Positions 1 to 6,530 of a stretch of 16,993 nucleotides of DNA are shown here, one piece after another. Source of the stretch: an uncultured Clostridia bacterium (GTDB lineage: Bacteria; Bacillota; Clostridia; TANB77; CAG-508). Where the stretch lies: the NCBI GenBank assembly GCA_947624925.1, contig CANQMG010000026.1, positions 1 through 16,993 of the forward strand, written 5' to 3'. Both the position numbers and the translations under genes were made by a program. The first letter of the stretch is position 1, and every line of letters begins with the position of its first letter. Under the pieces are notes generated by a model. That model saw only the letters and a program-made list of their open reading frames with translations, searched no databases and was not told the DNA's origin.

Positions 1-43
1 TTGCTTTTTTACTGATTTCGTGTTTTAAATCTCTTAAATTCAC
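1..43 (-). CDS. Start of an unidentified gene, cut by the window edge
   Basis: Only the first 14 codons are inside the window. A GTG at 43-41 opens a frame reading MNLRDLKHEISKKA, with an AAGGAG ribosome binding site at 53-58 about 10 nt upstream. It lies 70 nt downstream of the AbiEii toxin stop on the same strand, so it may be the next gene of that transcript. The product is basic and probably helical at its start. Nothing in so short a piece identifies a family, and a chance frame is possible. The good ribosome binding site is the main support. Confidence 0.4.
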   Translation of the reverse strand, partial: MNLRDLKHEISKKA

Positions 44-113
44 ATATATCAGCTCCTTTTTTATTTACTAATAGCTAATCGTTTAATATTACTCTTATCT
101 ACCTTACAATGTC

Positions 114-926
114 TTAAACTGTTACTGCAAATTCAGACATATATTTAAGAATATTATCAGTTACTTCTTCTATTGGCAATTCTAACCAATTATTTCTAAT
201 TGAATCAAAATTATTTTTAAAATCCGTTCTATTGAATATCTTTTGTAACCTATTATAAATATCTTCTGTGTTATTTTCTAACATATTGCTATCATCAAAA
301 ATATATTTTTTAAAATAACTTTCTAACTTTTCTTTATTCATATTGCAGTTATTTATTAAATAATAAAAATCTAGTACATCTTTATATCTTGAAGAAATAT
401 ATCCTAACTTTAATAATGACTTCATTTTTTCTACAAAAATCTGCTCACACGAATTTATAAGGAGATTTACACTTTCATTAAATACATCTAAATTAAAACA
501 ATATTCATCTTGTTCTATTTCAAAATCTTTATGTACACCAATATCTAGTTTGGTATTTATTTCATAACCGAACTTATCTTTTAATCGGATCATAACTCTT
601 TTTCCGTTATAATCTTGATGTTTTAATTCTGTTATTTTAGAAACAATATCAATAGTAACATCATCACTATTTAACTTACTTATGAAATTTTTTATAGATT
701 TATCTTCTAATGAATATTTTATAAAATCTAAATCTAAATCACGAGTTGCACGGCGTAAATCATTTGAAATACTGTGCATAACAACTCCACCTTTTATAGT
801 CACATTTTTATTAAATCTACTTTTAGAGATTTTTAATAAAATTATATCTTGTGCAACCTTTGCTACTGCGTCAGCATTTTTATAACCCATTTCTTCATAT
901 TTTTGGACTAATTCATATAAATTCAC
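114..926 (-). CDS. abiEii: AbiEii/AbiGii-family nucleotidyltransferase toxin
   Basis: Toxin half of an AbiE (type IV) toxin-antitoxin / phage-abortive-infection module. Family members are DNA polymerase beta-like nucleotidyltransferases; relatives have been shown to modify tRNA. Of 270 residues, the first nucleotidyltransferase motif is visible as a Gly-Gly at 46-47 followed by RRATRDLDLD at 58-67 (metal ligands D63 and D65). A second acidic strand is KLDIGV at 126-131. The later conserved basic/acidic motifs fit EKMKSLLK (166-173) and RYKDVLDFYYL (180-190). Length is normal for the family. The start is a GTG at 926 that shares one base with the TAG stop of the upstream antitoxin gene (TAGTG) and has AGGAGG at 934-939, so translation is probably coupled. 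No frameshift or missing motif is seen. The family call is firm; target and phage range cannot be inferred. Confidence 0.9.
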   Translation of the reverse strand: MNLYELVQKYEEMGYKNADAVAKVAQDIILLKISKSRFNKNVTIKGGVVMHSISNDLRRATRDLDLDFIKYSLEDKSIKNFISKLNSDDVTIDIVSKITELKHQDYNGKRVMIRLKDKFGYEINTKLDIGVHKDFEIEQDEYCFNLDVFNESVNLLINSCEQIFVEKMKSLLKLGYISSRYKDVLDFYYLINNCNMNKEKLESYFKKYIFDDSNMLENNTEDIYNRLQKIFNRTDFKNNFDSIRNNWLELPIEEVTDNILKYMSEFAVTV

Positions 927-1468
927 TAGAAAACCTCCTTTTGAATAATATTAAGTATTCGTTCTTCTTGACTATAATTTTCCAAATATTGTTCTATTTT
1001 CCAATTTTGTAAATCATCAACAATATTTCTATAATTTAATATAACTTCTTTATAATAATCAAATGGAATACTTTTCTTATTTTTTATAAGTTCTATTAAC
1101 ATTTTTTCTTTATTATAAATAGTTATAGAAACACCCTCAAATATTATATTTTCTTTTCCGAGTTCAAATAAGTTATCATTTACAAAAAACTGTTTTATTC
1201 TCTTATCTTTTATTCTTACAGCATTTCTTTTAGTTGCTAAGCATATTTTATCTGGTATTACATCTGTTAAATTATGATAATAGTATGCAGACTCTCCTGT
1301 AATAATTGCTTGAGGGTATTTTTTAACAATAACCTCTAAATAGTGAACATTTTTCTTATTAGAATAAATACCCTTTTCAATTTTAAAAATTTTTTGCTCT
1401 TTTACTGCTTTTTTTACTTGATAATTTGACTTATATTCATTTAACAATTCTTTATGTGTATATAACAT
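926..1468 (-). CDS. abiEi: AbiEi-type antitoxin and transcriptional repressor
   Basis: Predicted antitoxin of the AbiE pair. AbiEi proteins carry an N-terminal winged helix-turn-helix that represses their own operon and a C-terminal domain that neutralises AbiEii by an indirect, type IV route. The 180-residue product has a basic N-terminal region (about 1-45) ending in the KGIYSN-type turn typical of this domain. Next comes TGESAYYYHNLTD (57-69), matching the conserved serine-alanine/leucine segment of the family. The rest is a charged helical tail. The ATG at 1468 is preceded by a weak GGGTGA-like site. The toxin gene follows with a one-base overlap. Directly upstream is a promoter embedded in a palindrome (1487-1527), as expected for an autorepressor. 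The identification rests on both sequence and position. Confidence 0.85.
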   Translation of the reverse strand: MLYTHKELLNEYKSNYQVKKAVKEQKIFKIEKGIYSNKKNVHYLEVIVKKYPQAIITGESAYYYHNLTDVIPDKICLATKRNAVRIKDKRIKQFFVNDNLFELGKENIIFEGVSITIYNKEKMLIELIKNKKSIPFDYYKEVILNYRNIVDDLQNWKIEQYLENYSQEERILNIIQKEVF

Positions 1469-1486
1469 TTTTTATCACCCACTTTA

Positions 1487-1515
1487 ATTTTAACTTAAAT
1501 ACTCACATTAGTCAA
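1487..1515 (-). promoter_or_regulatory. abiE promoter
   Basis: Read on the minus strand: -35 TTGACT (1515-1510), 17-nt spacer, -10 TAAAAT (1492-1487). Each hexamer differs from the sigma-A consensus by one base. Transcription would start near 1480, giving a short leader before the abiEi ATG at 1468. The -35 box forms the centre and one side of the palindrome at 1502-1527. Confidence 0.8.
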
Positions 1516-1527
1516 TGACTATGTGAG
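1502..1527. promoter_or_regulatory. Palindromic operator over the abiE -35 box
   Basis: The two arms are CTCACAT + AGTCA and TGACT + ATGTGAG, a 12-bp match on each side around a central A at 1515, with one unpaired T at 1509. It overlaps the -35 hexamer of the abiE promoter. AbiEi antitoxins are known to bind inverted repeats in their own promoters, so this is the expected repressor site. A role as a DNA operator is more likely than as an RNA hairpin because most of it lies upstream of the predicted transcription start. Confidence 0.7.
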
Positions 1528-1568
1528 CATTTAGTACAATTTTTTAAAAATTTATTATGTATAAAGGT

Positions 1569-2936
1569 TTATCTTAAGTTTAGAACACATACACATTCAA
1601 CGTGTGACGTAAACGGAAACATATCTACTGGTATAATTTCGCTTATTATATATTTATCTTCTAATTTTTGTAAATCTCTAGTTAAAGTTGCTGGGTTGCA
1701 ACTTATATATATAACTTTTTTTGGTTTTATTTTTATTATATTGTCTATTGTTATGTTATCTAATCCTTTTCTTGGAGGATCTACAATAATTACATCAGGC
1801 GTTATTTTTTCTTTTTCTATTAATTGTGTAAATACTTTTTCCGTATCTCCAACATAATATTTTGCATTTTTTATGTTATTTATTTTACAGTTTTCAATTG
1901 CATCTTTTATTGCATCTTCTATTATTTCTATTCCATATACTTCTTTTGCTTTTGATGCCATAAATATTCCTATAGTTCCTATTCCACAATATAAATCAAA
2001 AATTATTTCTTTTCCTGTTAATTCAGACTTTTCTAGGGCTATATTATATAATTTTTCTGTTTGTATTGGATTAATTTGGTAAAATGATAATGGTGATATT
2101 TTAAATATATAATCTCCTAATTTATCATATATAAATCCTGGTCCATATATAGTTATATTTTCTTTGCCTAATATAACATTAGTATTTTTTTCATTAATAT
2201 TTCTAACAATTGTTTTTATATTAGGAAACCTTGAAATTAATTCATTTATTATTTTATCTTCTTTAGGAATTTGTTTTCCATTAATTACCAATATGCACAT
2301 TATTTCATCTGTTTTTATTCCAACCTTTATTACAATGTGTCTTAATAATCCGCTTTTCTTTTTTTCATTATATACAGTTATATTATATTTTTCTAATAAA
2401 TCACATATATACTTTGCAATTTCTTCTGCTACTTTATTTTGTATCATACATTTTTCTGTTTCTACTATTTCATGTGTTCTACTTGCATAAACGCCTATAA
2501 TCGGTTTTCCAGCTTTATTTAATCCTACTGGATATTGTGCTTTATTTCGATAATTATATGGATTTTCCATACCAATTGTATCTTTAACTTCTATCTTAAT
2601 TTTTAGATTTTTATTGACCAGATTTTGTACAATTTGTTTTTTAAATAATAATGTTGTTTCATAATTAATATGCCTTAAATTACAACCACCACATCTTTTA
2701 TATGTATTGCAATCTATATTGTTAATCCTTTGCTTGGAAACTTCTAATATTTCTATTATTTTTCCAAAAGCATGAGATGTAGTAGTTTTTAAAATTAAAA
2801 TTTTACATTTTTCACCTTTTATTGCACCTGGAATAAATATTGTATATCCTTGTATTTTTGCAATTCCTTCTCCCTCAAATCCATTATCTGTAATATCTAC
2901 TATATATTCTTTATTTTTTTCTACTGGTATTTCCAT
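1569..2936 (-). CDS. rlmD: RlmD-type 23S rRNA (uracil-C5)-methyltransferase
   Basis: SAM-dependent methyltransferase of the RumA/TrmA class, making 5-methyluridine in 23S rRNA. The 455 residues show an N-terminal TRAM RNA-binding domain (about 4-62). A [4Fe-4S] cysteine set follows: C76, C82 and C85 (C-x5-C-x2-C) and C163. The SAM-binding loop is DLYCGIGTIG (314-323), then DPPRKGL (386-392). The catalytic cysteine is C413 in SCNPATLTRDL, and the general-base glutamate is E447 near the C-terminus. All key residues are present and the length is normal. The ATG at 2936 has AAAGGAG 5-11 nt upstream. In Gram-positive bacteria close paralogues modify U747, U1939 or both (RlmCD), so the exact uridine is uncertain. 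It is probably transcribed with or after the GH18 gene, with a hairpin between them. Confidence 0.9.
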   Translation of the reverse strand: MEIPVEKNKEYIVDITDNGFEGEGIAKIQGYTIFIPGAIKGEKCKILILKTTTSHAFGKIIEILEVSKQRINNIDCNTYKRCGGCNLRHINYETTLLFKKQIVQNLVNKNLKIKIEVKDTIGMENPYNYRNKAQYPVGLNKAGKPIIGVYASRTHEIVETEKCMIQNKVAEEIAKYICDLLEKYNITVYNEKKKSGLLRHIVIKVGIKTDEIMCILVINGKQIPKEDKIINELISRFPNIKTIVRNINEKNTNVILGKENITIYGPGFIYDKLGDYIFKISPLSFYQINPIQTEKLYNIALEKSELTGKEIIFDLYCGIGTIGIFMASKAKEVYGIEIIEDAIKDAIENCKINNIKNAKYYVGDTEKVFTQLIEKEKITPDVIIVDPPRKGLDNITIDNIIKIKPKKVIYISCNPATLTRDLQKLEDKYIISEIIPVDMFPFTSHVECVCVLNLR

Positions 2937-2967
2937 AATTCTCCTTTTAAATTAAAACATAAGCTCG

Positions 2968-3000
2968 CGAGAACAAAGCAATCTTGCTACTTTGTTCTCG
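2968..3000 (-). terminator. Hairpin between the GH18 gene and rlmD
   Basis: CGAGAACAAAG (2968-2978) pairs perfectly with CTTTGTTCTCG (2990-3000) across an 11-nt loop. It follows the GH18 stop (3011) by about 10 nt. On the minus strand the run of Ts after the stem is poor (CTTATGTTTTAATTT after a short gap), so it may be a leaky terminator or an mRNA-end stabilising hairpin rather than a full stop. Confidence 0.6.
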
Positions 3001-3010
3001 TTAATATTTT

Positions 3011-4690
3011 TTACTTATTTAATTCTTCATTAATTATAGTCCATATATTATCTTTTTCTCTATCTTTTTCCCATGCTGCTACTCCTGCTAGATTATATTT
3101 ATTTACTAAAGAAACTTTTTGTTTTATTGATTCTTCGTCTTCAATCCACATTTTATATGTAATGTTTCCTTCTTTATATTCTACATAATATTGTTTTAAA
3201 TCTTCGTCCCACTTTTTTTCTACATCATCAGGTAAAACATTTTCTATACTATTCATATTAACAACAGAACTTGTTATATCTCCTGATCTTGTTTCTTTCC
3301 ATAGCCTTGTATATAATGGTATACCTAAAATTATTTTATCTGATTTTATATCTTCTTGTCCTATAAATTTTTTAATATTATTCTCTACCCAATTATATCC
3401 TGCTGTTGTTCCTACTTTATTACTTCCATTTCCATATTGATCATATGCCATAAATACAATATAATCTGAAACATCAGCTATTACATTTCTATCATAACAT
3501 AAAGACCAATCTGCACTTCCATCTGGAGCAGTAACATCTACTGATAAGGTTATACCACATTCTTTAAGTCTTGGTGCAAGCTCAATAATGAATCTTGAAA
3601 ATACATCTTTATCCTTTTCATATACATTTTCAAAATCAATATTTACTCCATCTAAATTATATTGAACTGCAAGTGAAACTATATTTTGTATTAATTTTTG
3701 TCTTAACTCATAATTATTTAAAATTACATTAGTTGTTTCCTTATATGAATTATTTGAAACCATAGCCCATACTTTGTAATTATTATTTTTAGCCCAATTT
3801 ATATATTGCACTCCTTTTGTTCCAACATTATCATCTATTTGTCCTTTACCACTTTTTACTAAGCTAAAAAATGATGGAGAAACAACGTTAATTCCTTCTA
3901 TAGTTGTTCCACTTCTATCTGGTGCAGAAACATATTCAGAATAATAATCCCAAACTAAGTTTATTTTTTCTTTTTGTTTTTCTTCCACCATACTTTCTCT
4001 TACTGAAATAATATTTTTTATTTTATTTTTCTTTATATATCCAATTATACCTTTATCTGTTCTTACTTTTGCCCATTTTCCTTCATCTTCTAATACAATA
4101 ACTTTTTTTGCTTTTTCTACTTTATCTACAGTTTTTGAAAATATAGTTGGCTTATATTTTACACTTAATTTTTTACTAACATCTGCCTTTTTTTGTTCTC
4201 TATCTAATGAATCAAAAGTTATTATTTTTGAATCTTTATTGTAATCTATTTCTATATTATACACATTACTTAATTCTGATATTGGTATATAAACAGTATC
4301 TTCTTTTAAGATTGCTCCTGATAATATTTTTACATTTGAATCATTAATCTTAATATTATTTGAATTAATACCTAATTCAGCCATTTTCTTTTCATATGTA
4401 GTAATTAACAAATTATTTTCTTTATCATAATATATATATTTATCAAAAAAATTGGCAACATCTTCTTTAGATAAATATATAACATCATTTTCGTTTATAT
4501 AAATATCTTTTTTTAATCTTAAAGTAACATTATTATTGTTAATTAATAGATTTAACATTCCATCTGTTTCTTCTCTAGAATAATTTACAGCATATTTTAA
4601 TACCAACACTACTAACACTAGTAATATAACTACTATAATTACATTTCTTATAATTTTGAATATACCTTTTTTTTCCGCTTTTTTCCTCAT
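3011..4690 (-). CDS. Membrane-anchored GH18 hydrolase with SH3-like domain
   Basis: Likely a wall- or spore-peptidoglycan glycosidase (N-acetylglucosaminidase type) resembling YaaH/SleL cortex-lytic enzymes. From the ATG at 4690 it is 559 residues: a short basic cytoplasmic tail, a transmembrane helix (about 14-34), and a copper-amine-oxidase-N-like region (about 45-160) of the kind used extracellularly by clostridia. An SH3-like segment follows (about 176-225, with GKWAKVR and GIIGYIK), then the GH18 barrel (about 242-557). The catalytic segment is LDGVNIDFE (346-354), with E354 as proton donor. The classical third Asp of DxxDxDxE is Asn (N350) here. MAYDQYG (414-420) and the late tryptophan W540 fit the family. 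An ATG 13 codons further upstream is possible but lacks a ribosome binding site; the chosen start has AAAGGAG. Whether the substrate is cortex or vegetative wall cannot be told. Confidence 0.85.
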   Translation of the reverse strand: MRKKAEKKGIFKIIRNVIIVVILLVLVVLVLKYAVNYSREETDGMLNLLINNNNVTLRLKKDIYINENDVIYLSKEDVANFFDKYIYYDKENNLLITTYEKKMAELGINSNNIKINDSNVKILSGAILKEDTVYIPISELSNVYNIEIDYNKDSKIITFDSLDREQKKADVSKKLSVKYKPTIFSKTVDKVEKAKKVIVLEDEGKWAKVRTDKGIIGYIKKNKIKNIISVRESMVEEKQKEKINLVWDYYSEYVSAPDRSGTTIEGINVVSPSFFSLVKSGKGQIDDNVGTKGVQYINWAKNNNYKVWAMVSNNSYKETTNVILNNYELRQKLIQNIVSLAVQYNLDGVNIDFENVYEKDKDVFSRFIIELAPRLKECGITLSVDVTAPDGSADWSLCYDRNVIADVSDYIVFMAYDQYGNGSNKVGTTAGYNWVENNIKKFIGQEDIKSDKIILGIPLYTRLWKETRSGDITSSVVNMNSIENVLPDDVEKKWDEDLKQYYVEYKEGNITYKMWIEDEESIKQKVSLVNKYNLAGVAAWEKDREKDNIWTIINEELNK

Positions 4691-4719
4691 TTTACTTCTC
4701 CTTTTTTTATATGTTAATA

Positions 4720-4748
4720 AATATATCATAAAAATTTATTTTAGTGAA
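4720..4748 (-). promoter_or_regulatory. Possible promoter of the GH18 gene
   Basis: On the minus strand: -35-like TTCACT (4748-4743), 17-nt spacer, -10 TATATT (4725-4720) with an upstream TGA that makes an extended -10. Predicted start is about 4713, roughly 23 nt before the ATG at 4690. The -35 is weak; a sporulation sigma factor is not excluded. Confidence 0.45.
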
Positions 4749-4809
4749 TATATTTTATAAATATTTTACTAATTTTTTTTACAATTTTATTTATTTTTCG
4801 ATATTTTTA

Positions 4810-4818
4810 TGTTATAAT
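4810..4818 (+). promoter_or_regulatory. Extended -10 promoter of the nfeD-SPFH unit
   Basis: TGTTATAAT is a perfect extended -10 (TGnTATAAT). The region where a -35 would lie (4790-4795, TTTATT) is poor, as is common with extended -10 promoters. The predicted start near 4825 is about 27 nt before the nfeD ATG at 4852. Confidence 0.65.
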
Positions 4819-4851
4819 TATTTTGTGTTATTTAATTTAGGAGGTTAAATT

Positions 4852-5268
4852 ATGTGGAAACTATGGTTAATAATATCTGGTTTATTTTTAATAATGGAAA
4901 TTGCTACAATTGGCTTTTTAGTATTTTGGTTTGCTATTGGAGCACTTTTTGCTTTGGTTGTTAGCTTTTTTACAGATAATATTATTATTCAAACTTCTGT
5001 CTTTATTGTATCTTCAACCGTTCTTATATTTTTAACAAGACCTTTTGTAAAAAAAATAAGTAAAGATGATAATGTTCGTACAAATGCTTATTCTATAATT
5101 GGCAAAAGGGGTATTGTAACACAAGAGATAAATCCAATCTCTGGTGAAGGGCAAGTAAAAATTGGAACTGAAACATGGAGTGCTAAGAGTTATAATGATA
5201 TAACCATTCCAGAGGGTACAGAAATAGAAGTTGCAAATATAGATGGCGTAAAAGCTATAGTTAAATAA
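4852..5268 (+). CDS. NfeD-like membrane protein with OB-fold domain
   Basis: Short-form NfeD protein of 138 residues. It has hydrophobic helices at about 4-22, 24-42 and 46-64, then a soluble beta-rich OB-fold domain (about 78-138) with the typical GEGQVKIGTETWSAKS stretch at 99-114. NfeD proteins partner with SPFH/stomatin proteins in membrane microdomains, and this one lies 76 nt upstream of such a gene on the same strand. The long-form protease domain is absent, as in the short subgroup. Start ATG at 4852 has TAGGAGG about 6-12 nt upstream. It is the first gene of the only plus-strand transcription unit in the window. Family is firm; its cellular role (membrane integrity or protein quality control) is known only broadly. 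Confidence 0.88.
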   Translation: MWKLWLIISGLFLIMEIATIGFLVFWFAIGALFALVVSFFTDNIIIQTSVFIVSSTVLIFLTRPFVKKISKDDNVRTNAYSIIGKRGIVTQEINPISGEGQVKIGTETWSAKSYNDITIPEGTEIEVANIDGVKAIVK

Positions 5269-5344
5269 GTCTTTATTGTTTCATTTTTATATAAAATGAG
5301 CATTTATATAATTTTTAAATTTTTATTATAGGAGGTTACTTATA

Positions 5345-6259
5345 ATGTGGTTTTTATTAATATTACTTATTATTATTGCAGTAATAGGATTCAAATCAAT
5401 TAAAATAGTAAAACAAGCTGAGGTATATGTAATAGAAAGATTAGGAAAATTTCATAAAATTGCAGATGCAGGTCTTACAATTATTCTACCATTTGTAGAT
5501 GCAGTTCGTTCAGTTGTTAGCTTAAAACAACAAACTATGGACATACCACCTCAAGGTGTTATAACAAAAGACAATGTAACAATTACAATAGATACAGTTG
5601 TGTTCTATAAAATTACTGATCCAGCTAAAGCTGTATACGAAATTCAATCTTTAAAAGATGGTATAAAATATTTAGCTATAACAACAATACGTGATATCGT
5701 TGGTAAAATGGATTTAGACCAAACATTTAGTTCTAGAGATGTTATAAATGACCAATTAAGAACTATTCTAGATGAAGCAACAGATCAATGGGGATGTAAA
5801 GTAGATAGAGTTGAAATAAAAGATATTACTCCTCCACCAGACATCCGTGATGCAATGGAAAAACAAATGAATGCAGAAAGAAATAAAAGAGCATTAATTT
5901 TACAAGCTGAAGGTGAAAGACAATCTGCTATCACTATTGCTGAAGGTCAAAAAGAAGCTGCTATATTAGAAGCAGAGGCAGATAAAGAATCAAGAATAAG
6001 AAGAGCTGCCGGTGAAGCAGAAGCAATTAAACAAGTAGCTGAAGCTAAATCTAAAGAAATTGAAATGGTTTATTCTGCATTAAAAGATGCAAATCCTAAT
6101 GAAAAAATTGTTCAAATTAAGTCATTAGAATCATTAAAAGAAATAGCAAATGGTGAAGCTAATAAAGTATTCATTCCTTTTGAAGCAACTGCAGCTCTTA
6201 GTAGTTTAGGCGCAATTAAAGAAGTTATGAAGGATGATAAGAAAAGTAAAAAAGAGTAA
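5345..6259 (+). CDS. SPFH/Band 7 (stomatin-like, QmcA-type) protein
   Basis: Membrane scaffold protein of 304 residues. It has one N-terminal hydrophobic anchor (about 1-18), the SPFH/PHB domain (about 20-175, with the typical ERLGKFHKIADAGL at 31-44 and ITPPPDIRDAM near 161-171), and a long Ala/Glu-rich coiled coil (about 170-255) through which such proteins oligomerise. The C-terminus is short and lysine-rich. The ATG at 5345 has TAGGAGG about 10 nt upstream. Pairing with an upstream nfeD is the standard arrangement for this family and supports both calls. The protein would form large rings or patches on the inner membrane face and may modulate membrane proteases or fluidity. It is closer to the QmcA/slipin type than to flotillins, judged by length and the lack of a flotillin C-terminal region. 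Confidence 0.9.
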   Translation: MWFLLILLIIIAVIGFKSIKIVKQAEVYVIERLGKFHKIADAGLTIILPFVDAVRSVVSLKQQTMDIPPQGVITKDNVTITIDTVVFYKITDPAKAVYEIQSLKDGIKYLAITTIRDIVGKMDLDQTFSSRDVINDQLRTILDEATDQWGCKVDRVEIKDITPPPDIRDAMEKQMNAERNKRALILQAEGERQSAITIAEGQKEAAILEAEADKESRIRRAAGEAEAIKQVAEAKSKEIEMVYSALKDANPNEKIVQIKSLESLKEIANGEANKVFIPFEATAALSSLGAIKEVMKDDKKSKKE

Positions 6260-6278
6260 AAAAAGCAGAATTTTTAAT

Positions 6279-6301
6279 GGGGCTGCTGAAAAAGTAGCAC
6301 C
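6279..6301. other. GC-richer small hairpin after the SPFH gene
   Basis: GGGGCTGCT (6279-6287) and AGTAGCACC (6293-6301) pair over a GAAAA loop with one mismatch and one G-U on the plus strand. It begins 20 nt after the SPFH stop. It may assist termination. The GGGGCTG start also resembles the terminal repeats of some insertion sequences, but no partner end is visible nearby. Confidence 0.35.
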
Positions 6302-6302
6302 A

Positions 6303-6346
6303 AAAAATAGCGAATTGGAAAATAATTTTTCTAATTTGCTATTTTT
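6303..6346 (+). terminator. Terminator hairpin of the nfeD-SPFH unit
   Basis: A stem of about 20 bp (6303-6322 with 6327-6346) around a 4-nt TAAT loop. The two non-Watson-Crick positions are G-U pairs only if the plus strand is transcribed, which assigns direction. The 3' arm ends in a T-rich run. It lies 44 nt after the SPFH stop and separates this unit from the converging pheT gene. Confidence 0.75.
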
Positions 6347-6498
6347 ATATCAAATTCAAAAAAAGGCACAAAGTTATAGAGTATATCTGAAAGTTTGTGT
6401 AAACTTTAAACTTCTTATGATAATTTTTACTAGATAAAAATGCTATAATCGCTATTGTCTTTGAGATTTCCTTCTTTCAGTCGAAAACTCAAATCGGC

Positions 6499-6530
6499 AA
6501 GAACAAAGAGCGCCTAGGCTCTTTATTCTT
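6499..6530 (-). terminator. Hairpin at the 3' end of pheT
   Basis: AAGAACAAAGAGC (6499-6511) pairs with GCTCTTTATTCTT (6518-6530) around a 6-nt loop. The single imperfect position is a G-U pair on the minus strand. The stem includes the pheT stop codon (6525-6523). The T-tract after the stem on the minus strand is weak. It faces the plus-strand terminator at 6303-6346, as expected between converging units. Confidence 0.6.

Noticed and set aside
682..885. Plus-strand open frame opposite abiEii, and other long frames opposite real genes
   Set aside because: They lie wholly antisense to well-supported genes, show no domains, and reflect the AT-rich reverse complement.
5280..5300. Small stem TCATTTT/AAAATGA between nfeD and the SPFH gene
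   Set aside because: Only seven AT-rich base pairs and no T-run; too weak to call an attenuator.
6234..6437. A 67-codon plus-strand open frame overlapping the end of the SPFH gene
   Set aside because: It overlaps the SPFH coding end, has no ribosome binding site of its own, and runs straight through both hairpins, so it is most likely a chance frame.
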